A stretch of 64,000 nucleotides of DNA, from NCBI GenBank assembly GCA_947625305.1, contig CANQNW010000001.1, forward strand, positions 124,001 through 188,000, written 5' to 3'. A model generated the notes under the pieces. The model had not been told where the DNA came from. It searched no databases and saw only the letters and a list, made by a program, of their open reading frames with translations. The position numbers and the translations under genes were made by a program. Below, in pieces: positions 1 through 7,521 of the stretch (the stretch's first letter is position 1; every line of letters starts with the position of its first letter). The stretch comes from Candidatus Gastranaerophilales bacterium. Its GTDB lineage: Bacteria > Cyanobacteriota > Vampirovibrionia > Gastranaerophilales > Gastranaerophilaceae.

Positions 1-42
1 CTTAGATTTATTATTCAGAATAACAAAATCAATGAAATAAAC

Positions 43-1452
43 TTATTTTCCGAAAAGTTTCATAATCTTATCGATAAGCCCTTCTTCGCTGTTTACGGGA
101 GCGGAAGAAGAAGTATCCATTTTAGCAAGTTTTTCTTTCAGCTTTTCGGTATCAGGCGACAATGGCGCTTTTGCCAGATACTTTTCATAAGCCTGTTTTG
201 CACTTGATAAATCTTTTATTTTTTCGTAGGCAAACCCTATTTTATTATAAATTTCATAATCCGTTATGCCTGCTTTTACAGCTTTTTCATAGTATTCAAG
301 CGCATTTCTGAATTCATATAAATCCGCATAAACATCGCCTAAACCTTTTAGGGCAAAGGTATTATCGGGTTCTTGGCGGACAAGCTTTTCATAAAACTCC
401 ATTAAACTTGTTTTATCGCCGAGTGTTTCATTTATTTTAATTATTTCTTTAACCGCATCGCTCTTTGAGGGGTCTTGCCTATGGGCATTCAAGTATTCAT
501 TGAGCGCCAGTTCATAATCCTGCCTATATGAATAGCATTTGCCCATATTATAATGATATCCGTATACATCGCCGTTTGCATCGCATACAAGTGCTTTCAT
601 TTGGTATACAAGCGGATTTTGAGGCGATAAATTATTGAATTTTTCAATATATTCACCGCATTTTTCCCAATCTTTAAGATTAAAATAATACTCTGCCATA
701 AGCGCAAAATAATTTGCATTATTTTCATCTTTGTTTTCGTTCAAAAGCTTAAAGGCACTTTCATTATCACCTTTCATAAGATATGCTTTCACCTTCGTAT
801 ACGGTGTTTTTGCACTTTCAAGCGCTTTATCGTATTCGCCTTCCCTTATATATAAACCCGACAGATACTCACCGAGTTCAACAACTTGAGGGAAAGCTTT
901 TACGGCTTTTTCCAATACATTAATAGCTGAAAATCTGTCATTCTGCTCGCAATACAAGTCTGCAAGCTTGTAATATATTGCCATATCATCTTTTTGAGAG
1001 ATTATACTATAATACTCATCAATGGCATTTTGGATTTTTCCCGTATGCTCATAAGCTTTTGCCAGCAAAAATCTTGCATTGATGATGTCAGTTTCTTCCG
1101 TTGTAGAATTTATTGCTTTTTTGTAATCATCAATAGATTGAGATACTTTTTCATTTAAAATTTTATATTTTGCCCTTGTAATGTAATATTTATAATTATC
1201 TTTACCACTATAGATATCCAATAATTCGGAATACCCGATTAAAGAATTAGGATTAACCTTAACCAGTTCTTCCCAAAACTTAGCGGCATCTTCGTTTTTT
1301 TCAAGTGTCTTAGCAAGCAGAGCAGTTTTTTCAAGATATTCGGCATCGTCTTTTAATTTATCATAAGAGTTTATAAGCATTTCATATGCTCTGTCATACT
1401 GTTCTTCATCTATAAGCATTTGTGCTTGAACTAAAACACCGTTATTACTCAT
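43..1452 (-). CDS. TPR-repeat protein
   Basis: A 469-residue protein made almost entirely of tetratricopeptide-like helical pairs. Clear repeats include YELALNEYLNAHRQDPS, FRNALEYYEKAVKAG and LSSAKQAYEKYLAKAP in the C-terminal half, with about ten units overall. No signal peptide or membrane span is visible, so it is probably a cytoplasmic scaffold; the partner cannot be read from sequence. A short lysine-rich tail (IDKIMKLFGK) ends the protein. It is divergent from cas9 with a 125-bp gap and has no evident functional tie to CRISPR. The TPR fold call is secure and the role is unknown. Confidence 0.85.
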   Translation of the reverse strand: MSNNGVLVQAQMLIDEEQYDRAYEMLINSYDKLKDDAEYLEKTALLAKTLEKNEDAAKFWEELVKVNPNSLIGYSELLDIYSGKDNYKYYITRAKYKILNEKVSQSIDDYKKAINSTTEETDIINARFLLAKAYEHTGKIQNAIDEYYSIISQKDDMAIYYKLADLYCEQNDRFSAINVLEKAVKAFPQVVELGEYLSGLYIREGEYDKALESAKTPYTKVKAYLMKGDNESAFKLLNENKDENNANYFALMAEYYFNLKDWEKCGEYIEKFNNLSPQNPLVYQMKALVCDANGDVYGYHYNMGKCYSYRQDYELALNEYLNAHRQDPSKSDAVKEIIKINETLGDKTSLMEFYEKLVRQEPDNTFALKGLGDVYADLYEFRNALEYYEKAVKAGITDYEIYNKIGFAYEKIKDLSSAKQAYEKYLAKAPLSPDTEKLKEKLAKMDTSSSAPVNSEEGLIDKIMKLFGK

Positions 1453-1519
1453 TATTTTTCCCTTTATCCCTTTGTTTTTATATATATCACAAAGTAAGTT
1501 TTTTTTAAATAAACCATTA

Positions 1520-1549
1520 TTTACATGAGTTAATAAAATTTGTTATACT
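1520..1549 (+). promoter_or_regulatory. Promoter of the cas operon
   Basis: TTTACA (1520-1525), an 18-bp spacer and TATACT (1544-1549) resemble a sigma-70 promoter. The predicted start lies about 20 bp before the cas9 ATG, with an AGGGAG ribosome binding site at 1567-1572. Read by eye from consensus similarity. Confidence 0.6.
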
Positions 1550-1577
1550 CTATAAAAAGTAACTTTAGGGAGAATAT

Positions 1578-4500
1578 ATGAAGAAGATTTTTGCATTTGA
1601 TATGGGAAAAGCAAGTATCGGCTACTGTGTTAGAGAAGATAACGAAATAAAAGAATTGGGGTCAATAATAATAGATAAAGACCATTCTTCCGTTGCAGAC
1701 AACAGAGCAAGAAGAAGGGTAATGAGAACTTTAAAATCTCATAGAGCAAGAGAAAAATGGTTTGATGAATTTTGGCAAAACCATGGGCTTTGTGTTTTAG
1801 ATAAAAGCGATGAAAAATTTAAAAGAGAATTTGCTACTAAAAATGATAATACAATTTATAATTCTACTTTGTTAAGAATAGCACTAATACAGGGCAGAAA
1901 ACTTGAAGAATGGCAGATATATAAAGCATTACATAATGCGTTCCAAAGAAGAGGTTATGATATAAATATTGCATGGGCAAACGGAACGGACGATGAAAAA
2001 GAAAATGAAGAAGCCGTTAAAAAATATTGCTGTATAGATGGTGCAGATATTATAAATTCAGATGAATATAAATATCCTTGTTATTATGATGCCCTGCTTT
2101 TAGGGTTATGGGAAGAAAATAATCCTTATGAATTAAAAAGGGCAATCGGGTTGAACCCTATAAAAGTCAGAACAACAGGCAGAGTCGCTCCAAGAGAACT
2201 TGTTGTAAAAGAATTATCAAAATTGTGGGAAGAAGCGAAAAAACAGCTTCCTCAGTTAGAAAAAATATCCGTTGAAGAATTCTTATACGGGGAATATAGA
2301 GAGGCGTATGGTTCATATAAAAATTCTGACTGGATTCAATACAGAGGTACAGAAAGGGACTGGCAGGGAGTTTTAGGTCAAAAAATTCCGAGATTTGACA
2401 ATAGAGTAATTGCAAAATGCAGACTTTTACCAAAAAGAAATGTTTGCTCCGCCGATACTATTGAAAATATATCATTTACCTTATTAATGCAGTTAAAAAA
2501 TTTAAGATTTATTGATAATGAAACAAATGAACAAAGAAGATTAGCACCTTATGAAATAAAAGAAGTATACGAAAATAAACTGCCAACTTGGATTGAAAAT
2601 TTAAAAAAATATAGAAAAGGAGAAACAAAAAATCCTTCGTTTACCCTTACTAAAACAGATATTGAAAATGTAATTGGTAAGAAGAGAATAAAAGATAAAA
2701 TCGAACCTTTTAAAGCAAATATATCGGGGCGCAGTTCATTTTGCAGACGAGCTATGAAGATTATGATTGATATAATTTTGTCGGGTGATAATCCAAATGA
2801 AATTGATATTTCAAAGTATATTGATAAAGAAGGAACACCGAACGGGATAAGCGAAGAAGAAATAAAAACAATGCTTTCAAAAATCGGTGATTGGAACAAT
2901 TTATTTATATCCGATAATCGTGATGAAATGGCACAAAAATCTCAAAACGCAGATATAAAGAGTGATATTTTAATCGGTAATATAACAAATCCCGTTGTAA
3001 GAAACAGACTGCAAATATTTAAAAATCTTTTTAATGAACTCATTTCAGACAACGGTAAACCTGATGAGATTATCTTTGAATTTGTTCGTGACGGTGCAGA
3101 TAATTCATTATTCGGGAAAATTAAAGCAGAAGCGAATAAAAAATATCAAGATTCTCAATATAAAGAAAACGAACAAATTGTAAAAGAACTTCAAGACGTT
3201 GGAAGATATAGCGAAACAAATTTTGAAAAATGGAAATTAGCTAAAGCTCAAGATTTTAAGTGCATATATAGCGGTCAAAGAATAGGAATTGACGATATTG
3301 ATAACTGTCAAATAGACCATATATATCCTCGCACTTTAGGCGGAAATGACGCTTTTTATAATAAAGTAATTTGTTATAACAAAGAAAATCAAGATAAAGG
3401 AGGCAGAACTCCTTATGAATGGCTATTCTCGGATAAAGAAAGATGGGAAGAATATACCGTAAGAGTTACAAATTTAAAAGGAAAATTAGGGAAAAAGAAA
3501 GCAAGCCTGCTTGTGCTTCCTCCTGATAAATGCGAAAAATTAATAGACAGCTATAACGGTTTAGCGGAAACCGCTCAAGTAGCAAAAGTCGCAAGTGCAA
3601 TAACTCATTATATTTGCGGTTGGGGAATGCAGACAAAAGGTTCTAAGGGTCATGTATTTGTAGAAAACGGTTCAACTACGGCTAAAATTAGAAATATATA
3701 TAAATTAAATTCCATTTTAGGTGATGATGAAAAGAAAAATAGGGATAACCCGAAACACCACGCACTTGACGCAATATGTATAAGCTATGCAAGAAATTTA
3801 AAGCTTGATGAACAAAAACGAAGATATTATGTTGAAGGTTTAGATAGACCTTATATCGAACAAAAAATAAATGAACTTATGCCATTTCCATATACACATA
3901 AAAAGCCTTTAAAAGCAAATATAAATCCTCTGGAAACCATATACGGAAAAAGAATAATTGATAACAAGGCTTATATAACTTCAAGAGTCAGCATTGAAAG
4001 CATAAAACAAGATTTGAAAGCCATAAAAAACATTATAGATAATGTTATAAAGGAAGATTTAACTTTAAAACTTGAACTGAATAATGACGAATGGCAAAAT
4101 ATGCTTAAAAATTATGTTCACCCTAAAAAGAAAACAAGAGTTAAAAAGGTATTAACCATAGTATCGGAAGGAATATTGGAAACCGATTTAAGCGGCAGGG
4201 AAAGAATAGGGGAATATTCGGACTTTGGAACAAAAGGTACAAAAGGACAATTTAAGCATTCAAAAGGTCATAAAGGGCAAATTCTATATTATGATACAAA
4301 CGGAAATGTTAAAGTAATGCCTATTTTCGCTAATAAATCAACAAAAGAAGTTAAAGAAAAACTTATGGATATGGGCTGTAAGCTTTATAACGGAGGAGAA
4401 GTTTTTTATTCAGGCTGTCTGGTTGAAATACCCAATGACTTTAAAGCAGCAGAAATAACATTTAATAAAGGAATATATAAATTAAAAACCATAATTAAGA

Positions 4501-4595
4501 CAGGTGTTGTTAAATTAGAGAATAATATTGGTGAAGAAATAACTTCAAGTATAAAAAATTTGTCAATAGCAGAATTCCATAAATTAAAAATGTAG
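1578..4595 (+). CDS. cas9: CRISPR-associated endonuclease Cas9, type II-C
   Basis: RNA-guided double-strand DNA nuclease, 1005 residues, in the short II-C size class. RuvC-I is at the N-terminus (FDMGKASIGY, catalytic D8), followed by an arginine-rich bridge helix (about residues 42-62, RARRRVMRTLKSHRARE). RuvC-II is IIFEFVRDG with E501. The HNH domain has IDHIYPRTLGG with D580 and H581, then the N-rich YNKVICYNKENQDKGG. RuvC-III is KHHALDA with H728 and D731. All nuclease residues are therefore intact. The C-terminal PAM-interacting region contains a repetitive GTKGTKGQFKHSKGHKGQ stretch. It is first gene of cas9-cas1-cas2 with no csn2 or cas4, which defines II-C. Start is supported by the AGGGAG site 6 bp upstream. 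PAM cannot be deduced from sequence alone. Confidence 0.97.
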   Translation: MKKIFAFDMGKASIGYCVREDNEIKELGSIIIDKDHSSVADNRARRRVMRTLKSHRAREKWFDEFWQNHGLCVLDKSDEKFKREFATKNDNTIYNSTLLRIALIQGRKLEEWQIYKALHNAFQRRGYDINIAWANGTDDEKENEEAVKKYCCIDGADIINSDEYKYPCYYDALLLGLWEENNPYELKRAIGLNPIKVRTTGRVAPRELVVKELSKLWEEAKKQLPQLEKISVEEFLYGEYREAYGSYKNSDWIQYRGTERDWQGVLGQKIPRFDNRVIAKCRLLPKRNVCSADTIENISFTLLMQLKNLRFIDNETNEQRRLAPYEIKEVYENKLPTWIENLKKYRKGETKNPSFTLTKTDIENVIGKKRIKDKIEPFKANISGRSSFCRRAMKIMIDIILSGDNPNEIDISKYIDKEGTPNGISEEEIKTMLSKIGDWNNLFISDNRDEMAQKSQNADIKSDILIGNITNPVVRNRLQIFKNLFNELISDNGKPDEIIFEFVRDGADNSLFGKIKAEANKKYQDSQYKENEQIVKELQDVGRYSETNFEKWKLAKAQDFKCIYSGQRIGIDDIDNCQIDHIYPRTLGGNDAFYNKVICYNKENQDKGGRTPYEWLFSDKERWEEYTVRVTNLKGKLGKKKASLLVLPPDKCEKLIDSYNGLAETAQVAKVASAITHYICGWGMQTKGSKGHVFVENGSTTAKIRNIYKLNSILGDDEKKNRDNPKHHALDAICISYARNLKLDEQKRRYYVEGLDRPYIEQKINELMPFPYTHKKPLKANINPLETIYGKRIIDNKAYITSRVSIESIKQDLKAIKNIIDNVIKEDLTLKLELNNDEWQNMLKNYVHPKKKTRVKKVLTIVSEGILETDLSGRERIGEYSDFGTKGTKGQFKHSKGHKGQILYYDTNGNVKVMPIFANKSTKEVKEKLMDMGCKLYNGGEVFYSGCLVEIPNDFKAAEITFNKGIYKLKTIIKTGVVKLENNIGEEITSSIKNLSIAEFHKLKM

Positions 4596-4621
4596 CTTGA
4601 CAAAATACAAAACAACATTAA

Positions 4622-4651
4622 ATGAAGTATATGAGTTATCATATACTTCAT
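4622..4651. promoter_or_regulatory. Perfect 13-bp inverted repeat over the cas1 start codon
   Basis: ATGAAGTATATGA (4622-4634) is followed by a 4-base loop (GTTA) and its exact reverse complement (4639-4651). Both possible cas1 start codons (4622 and 4631) are inside this stem, and no Shine-Dalgarno precedes either. In the mRNA this would form a strong hairpin that hides the start. It could be a translational brake on cas1-cas2, a DNA-level operator, or chance in AT-rich sequence. Confidence 0.6.
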
Positions 4652-5581
4652 ATTACAAAGCAGGGAAGCTATATTTCAATAGATAAGGGGCTTTTGTTCT
4701 GCAAAATAAAAGATACCGATGAAGTCTATAAACTTCCTATTGATGACATAAAAGCTGTGATAGTCTGCACTCCTGCCGTGTCATTTTCTAATAATGCAAT
4801 AGCTTCACTACTTAAAAACAATGTTGTAATTCAGCACTGTGATAGAGCTTTTCAGCCTGTCGGCTGGAGTGTGCCTTTAGATAGAATTGTTAAAACAAAA
4901 GTATTTAATAATCAAATCAGCCAAAATGAAGAGTTTGAAACAAAACTTTGGAAAAAAGTCGTAAAACAAAAAACATTAAATCAGGCTTATGCACTTGATT
5001 TAATGGGGTGCGAAACGCATAACCTATATAATTTAATAAATAAACCACTGATGAATGAAGCAAATATAGCTAAACAATACTGGCAGGATTATTTTTTCTA
5101 TTTAAGCGAGCCGATGAAAAGAGAACATCAAAATGCACAAAGTTTTGAAAATGCGTGCTTAAATTACGGTTATGCAGTAATAAAAACTTTAATTTACCGT
5201 TCAATCTTAATACATGGACTTTTGCCCAATTTAGGTATTCACCATAAAGGGAATTATAAAACCACACCGCTTGTTTACGATTTAACAGAACCCTTTAGAG
5301 CCTTTATAGATATATATTTATTTTATTTCTCTCAAAATTATCCCTTAGAATTTGAAAGCGAAGAAATACAAGAGTGGATAAAATTTATACCGAATTGTTT
5401 GAAAGATTACCGAATTAAATATAAGGATAACAGCTATAAAATAATAGATATTATTGACATTTATATAGAAGAAATTGCAAATGCTTTTGCAAAATTTGAT
5501 TGCAGTGAAATTTTTCTTCCCGATTTAAAAGAGCAATTTTTAGATAAAGATACACAGAAGAATAGAGAATATGAAGAGTAA
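4622..5581 (+). CDS. cas1: CRISPR integrase Cas1, type II
   Basis: Metal-dependent integrase subunit that with Cas2 inserts new spacers at the leader end of the array. It has 319 residues. Family hallmarks are ENACLNYGYAVIKTLIYR (metal-binding E176), LGIHHKG (H207) and DLTEPFRAFID, in the usual order and spacing. The gene lies 26 bp after cas9 and overlaps cas2 by 11 bp, so the three are co-transcribed. The start is uncertain: ATG at 4622 and 4631 (MSYHILHITK) are both in frame and both lie in a perfect hairpin without a clear ribosome binding site. The shorter start resembles other type II Cas1 N-termini better. Function is certain, start moderate. Confidence 0.96.
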   Translation: MKYMSYHILHITKQGSYISIDKGLLFCKIKDTDEVYKLPIDDIKAVIVCTPAVSFSNNAIASLLKNNVVIQHCDRAFQPVGWSVPLDRIVKTKVFNNQISQNEEFETKLWKKVVKQKTLNQAYALDLMGCETHNLYNLINKPLMNEANIAKQYWQDYFFYLSEPMKREHQNAQSFENACLNYGYAVIKTLIYRSILIHGLLPNLGIHHKGNYKTTPLVYDLTEPFRAFIDIYLFYFSQNYPLEFESEEIQEWIKFIPNCLKDYRIKYKDNSYKIIDIIDIYIEEIANAFAKFDCSEIFLPDLKEQFLDKDTQKNREYEE

Positions 5582-5918
5582 ATATCGTATGGGCTGGCTT
5601 TTTGTATGTTTTGATTTACCCGTAGTGGATAAAGAAGACTTGAGATATGCAAATAATTTCAGAAAAGACCTGCTGAAACTCGGGTATTTTATGCTTCAAA
5701 ATTCAATATACGTAAGGTCATGTGTAACTTATGATAAAACAGTGCAATATATAAAAATGGTTAAAAAGCTTGCCCCGCCAACAGGACAAATAAATATTTT
5801 TTATTTAACGGATAAACAATGGAGTAACTCCATCTGTATAGAAAAAGCCGATTATAACCCTTCAAAATATAAAAAGAAAATGGGCGAAAACACAGAAAAA
5901 CAGATGACATTTTGGTAG
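5571..5918 (+). CDS. cas2: CRISPR-associated protein Cas2
   Basis: Small dimeric ferredoxin-fold protein that bridges two Cas1 dimers during spacer integration. It has 115 residues with the type II Cas2 pattern: strand WLFVCFDLPV carrying conserved D15, then FRKDLLKLGYFMLQNSIYVRSC, then the C-terminal INIFYLTDKQW strand. A second in-frame ATG (MGWLFVCFDLP, 5589) is a possible start. It overlaps cas1 by 11 bp, indicating translational coupling. Its stop codon sits inside a stem-loop (5906-5942) that separates the cas operon from the oppositely transcribed tracrRNA. Confidence 0.95.
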   Translation: MKSKYRMGWLFVCFDLPVVDKEDLRYANNFRKDLLKLGYFMLQNSIYVRSCVTYDKTVQYIKMVKKLAPPTGQINIFYLTDKQWSNSICIEKADYNPSKYKKKMGENTEKQMTFW

Positions 5919-6085
5919 CTTTTATGCTACAATTATAATGTCATGTAACTTAGAAAGGTTTGGAGAATGAGTTATATCGTGTATTTACCATACAGAGGAG
6001 TTAACTATTCTCCCGTCAATTATGATTGGTCTCTTAATTTAAAGTATATTATGTATTTATTATATATTAGTTTGTTTATTTTGTA
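5905..6085 (-). ncRNA. tracrRNA of the type II-C system
   Basis: The minus strand of 6018-6052 is complementary to the crRNA-sense repeat. The upper stem is a perfect 13-bp match (CTCTTAATTTAAA on the plus strand, 6031-6043), extended after one mismatch by eight more pairs including one G-U. A UU/ACC internal bulge follows, then a lower stem pairing GATT (6024-6027) and, with one mismatch, the terminal GTTTT of the repeat. A bulge between two stems is the canonical repeat:anti-repeat duplex recognised by Cas9 and RNase III. Downstream the tail folds into GGAG/CTCC and TGTAT/ATACA stem-loops. The end is probably the stem-loop at 5906-5942. The promoter may be the TGTTATAAT of the first array repeat (6092-6100), giving a start near 6085. 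Ends are estimates. Confidence 0.82.
5906..5942. terminator. Stem-loop between cas2 and the tracrRNA gene
   Basis: Outer stem GACATT/AATGTC and inner stem GTAGC/GCTAC. On the minus strand it is followed four bases later by a T5 run, so it most likely ends the leftward tracrRNA. On the plus strand no T-run follows. The cas2 stop codon lies within it. Confidence 0.5.
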
Positions 6086-6091
6086 TATCCT

Positions 6092-6100
6092 ATTATAACA
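6092..6100 (-). promoter_or_regulatory. Extended -10 promoter inside each repeat (leftmost copy)
   Basis: The minus strand of the first nine bases of every repeat reads TGTTATAAT, a perfect extended -10 element (TGnTATAAT). The leftmost copy points at the tracrRNA gene; the other copies, including the one in the half repeat at 7213-7221, point into a spacer. In Neisseria and Campylobacter II-C systems crRNAs start from such repeat-borne promoters. Inferred by analogy. Confidence 0.65.
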
Positions 6101-7228
6101 TATTTTAAATTAAGAGAAAATCAAAACTGCTCCGAATGACACGTGAAGAAATGGAGAATTATAACATATTTTAAATTAAGAGAAAATCAAAACTTACGCC
6201 CACTGCGCTACGTGCTCCTTTGTATTATAACATATTTTAAATTAAGAGAAAATCAAAACTTGAGTATTAAATTGAGTTTCGAGTTTTTATTATAACATAT
6301 TTTAAATTAAGAGAAAATCAAAACTGTTATTTTTTTTATTCTTTTATCTTTTGTATTATAACATATTTTAAATTAAGAGAAAATCAAAACCATTTAAAAA
6401 TTTTAGTAAATCAGATTTTTATTATAACATATTTTAAATTAAGAGAAAATCAAAACTAGGGGCTTGACGGTTGTGCTATTATATGGATTATAACATATTT
6501 TAAATTAAGAGAAAATCAAAACCATATCTTTAAATAATGAACCACCACCCAAATTATAACATATTTTAAATTAAGAGAAAATCAAAACCTGCTCCCCATA
6601 TTGACATTTATTAATCCTATTATAACATATTTTAAATTAAGAGAAAATCAAAACTATAATGCAACTGATGCTACAAGTGCAACTATTATAACATATTTTA
6701 AATTAAGAGAAAATCAAAACTATACATCTGATTTAATTGAAAAAGTATTTATTATAACATATTTTAAATTAAGAGAAAATCAAAACAACCCGCTTAAAGT
6801 TACTAAATTAGAAATGATTATAACATATTTTAAATTAAGAGAAAATCAAAACTCCTTTCTTTTTCTTATGTATTTACTTTGTATTATAACATATTTTAAA
6901 TTAAGAGAAAATCAAAACTTAGATTTAATTCATTAATCATCCACCCCTATTATAACATATTTTAAATTAAGAGAAAATCAAAACTACCCTAAACTTAAAT
7001 CTATCGTTCATTTTATTATAACATATTTTAAATTAAGAGAAAATCAAAACTTGTTTAATCTTAAAGCAATATCTTTTAATATTATAACATATTTTAAATT
7101 AAGAGAAAATCAAAACTATTCAACCTCAAAGCAATATCTTTTAATTATTATAACATATTTTAAATTAAGAGAAAATCAAAACTTAAAAGCTCTTTTGCCG
7201 GATTGGGTATATATTATAACATATTTTA
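6092..7228 (-). CRISPR. CRISPR array, 17 intact repeats plus a terminal half repeat
   Basis: Repeats of 36 bp begin at 6092, 6158, 6224, 6289, 6355, 6421, 6487, 6553, 6619, 6685, 6751, 6817, 6883, 6949, 7015, 7081 and 7147. All look identical by eye (plus strand starts ATTATAACATATTTTA and ends GAGAAAATCAAAAC). There are 17 spacers: 16 of 30 bp and one of 29 bp (6260-6288). At 7213-7228 only the first 16 bp of the repeat remain. Reverse-complemented, the repeat starts GTTTTG and ends TATAAT, the usual type II polarity. With the anti-repeat orientation this makes the minus strand the crRNA strand, convergent with the cas genes. Uniform repeats suggest a recently active array. Confidence 0.98.
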
Positions 7229-7240
7229 TGCTTTTTCTTT

Positions 7241-7268
7241 TTGTTTTAATCAAATTTTGTATTATAAT
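7241..7268 (+). promoter_or_regulatory. Candidate promoter of the small toxin-like gene
   Basis: Perfect TATAAT at 7263-7268 with a weak TTGTTT (7241-7246) 16 bp upstream. It lies at the outer edge of the array, just past the half repeat, and would give a ~100-nt leader before the ORF at 7376. Confidence 0.45.
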
Positions 7269-7331
7269 TCTTATGATTGCGAAATCTAAGGGCAAAAAAG
7301 TCTGTAATTTCTTAAAACCTCAACACAACAT

Positions 7332-7353
7332 CTACATCAACTTTGGTTGAGAG
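7332..7353 (+). repeat. Direct repeat, 5'-UTR copy of the putative type I TA module
   Basis: CTACATCAACTT (7332-7343) followed by TGGTTGAG lies 8 bp before the Shine-Dalgarno of the small ORF. The same 12 bases recur at 7463-7474, followed by ACTTGG and TTGAG. CTCAAC (7319-7324) pairs with GTTGAG (7346-7351), which would present this repeat in a loop. This is the DRa/DRb-type layout of Fst/par loci. Confidence 0.6.
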
Positions 7354-7375
7354 TTTTTTGAAAGGAGGGCGAATT

Positions 7376-7459
7376 ATGGAACAATTCAATTTGAGTTTAA
7401 TTTTAATTCTGTTGATTTTATTCATAATAAAAAGTAGCCCTTACCGTAATAAACGATAA
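7376..7459 (+). CDS. Putative 27-residue membrane toxin of a type I toxin-antitoxin pair
   Basis: A 27-codon ORF with an unusually strong Shine-Dalgarno (AAAGGAGG, 7361-7368) seven bases before ATG. The peptide has a polar N-terminus (MEQFNLS), one hydrophobic helix of about 11-12 residues (LILILLILFII) and a basic tail ending SSPYRNKR, the usual plan of Fst/Ldr/holin-like type I toxins. Its 3' end overlaps a convergent antisense RNA, and its leader carries a direct repeat matching the antisense RNA. It sits between the outer end of the CRISPR array and a gene-poor stretch. No homology search was possible, so toxin identity is inferred from architecture. Confidence 0.55.
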   Translation: MEQFNLSLILILLILFIIKSSPYRNKR

Positions 7460-7515
7460 GAGCTACATCAACTTCTTAAATCAGACTTGGTAGCTTGAGC
7501 AACTACCGCCCTGAT
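7428..7515 (-). ncRNA. Putative antisense antitoxin RNA
   Basis: About 88 nt, starting downstream of the TTGAAA-17-TATAAT promoter (7522-7550) and ending at an intrinsic terminator: stem GTAGC plus CTTA (7434-7443) with TAAG and GCTAC (7457-7466), then TTTTT (7433-7429) on the minus strand. It overlaps the last part of the 7376-7459 ORF. A 5' stem-loop GGTAG/CTACC would form first. The central unpaired part contains AAGTTGATGTAG, complementary to both direct-repeat copies, so it can pair with the toxin mRNA leader next to its ribosome binding site. Ends are estimates. Confidence 0.55.
7463..7500 (+). repeat. Direct repeat, 3' copy within the antisense gene
   Basis: CTACATCAACTT (7463-7474), then after 10 bases ACTTGGTAGCTTGAG. 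It matches the 5'-UTR copy at 7332-7353 in two blocks, the second interrupted by four extra bases (TAGC). Transcribed from the minus strand, it gives the antisense RNA its discontinuous complementarity to the toxin leader. Confidence 0.6.
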
Positions 7516-7521
7516 ATTTTT

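Noticed and set aside
4597-4625. Internal promoter for cas1 (TTGACA at 4597-4602)
   Set aside because: The base 17 bp downstream reads AAATGA, too far from TATAAT to support a promoter.
4406-4651. 81-codon minus-strand ORF over the cas9/cas1 junction
   Set aside because: Shadow of cas9; its start arises only because the cas1 start hairpin is palindromic.
5919-6091. csn2 or cas4 gene between cas2 and the array (would make it II-A or II-B)
   Set aside because: No ORF of adequate size; the space is filled by the tracrRNA and leader.
5919-6091. tracrRNA on the plus strand
   Set aside because: The plus strand here has the same sense as the crRNA repeat and could not base-pair with it; only the minus strand is complementary.
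6601-7350. Open reading frames with repeated ITYFKLRENQN peptide (6601-6936, 7051-7350)
   Set aside because: They are translations of the CRISPR repeat and spacers in one frame; no ribosome site and the period is exactly that of the array.
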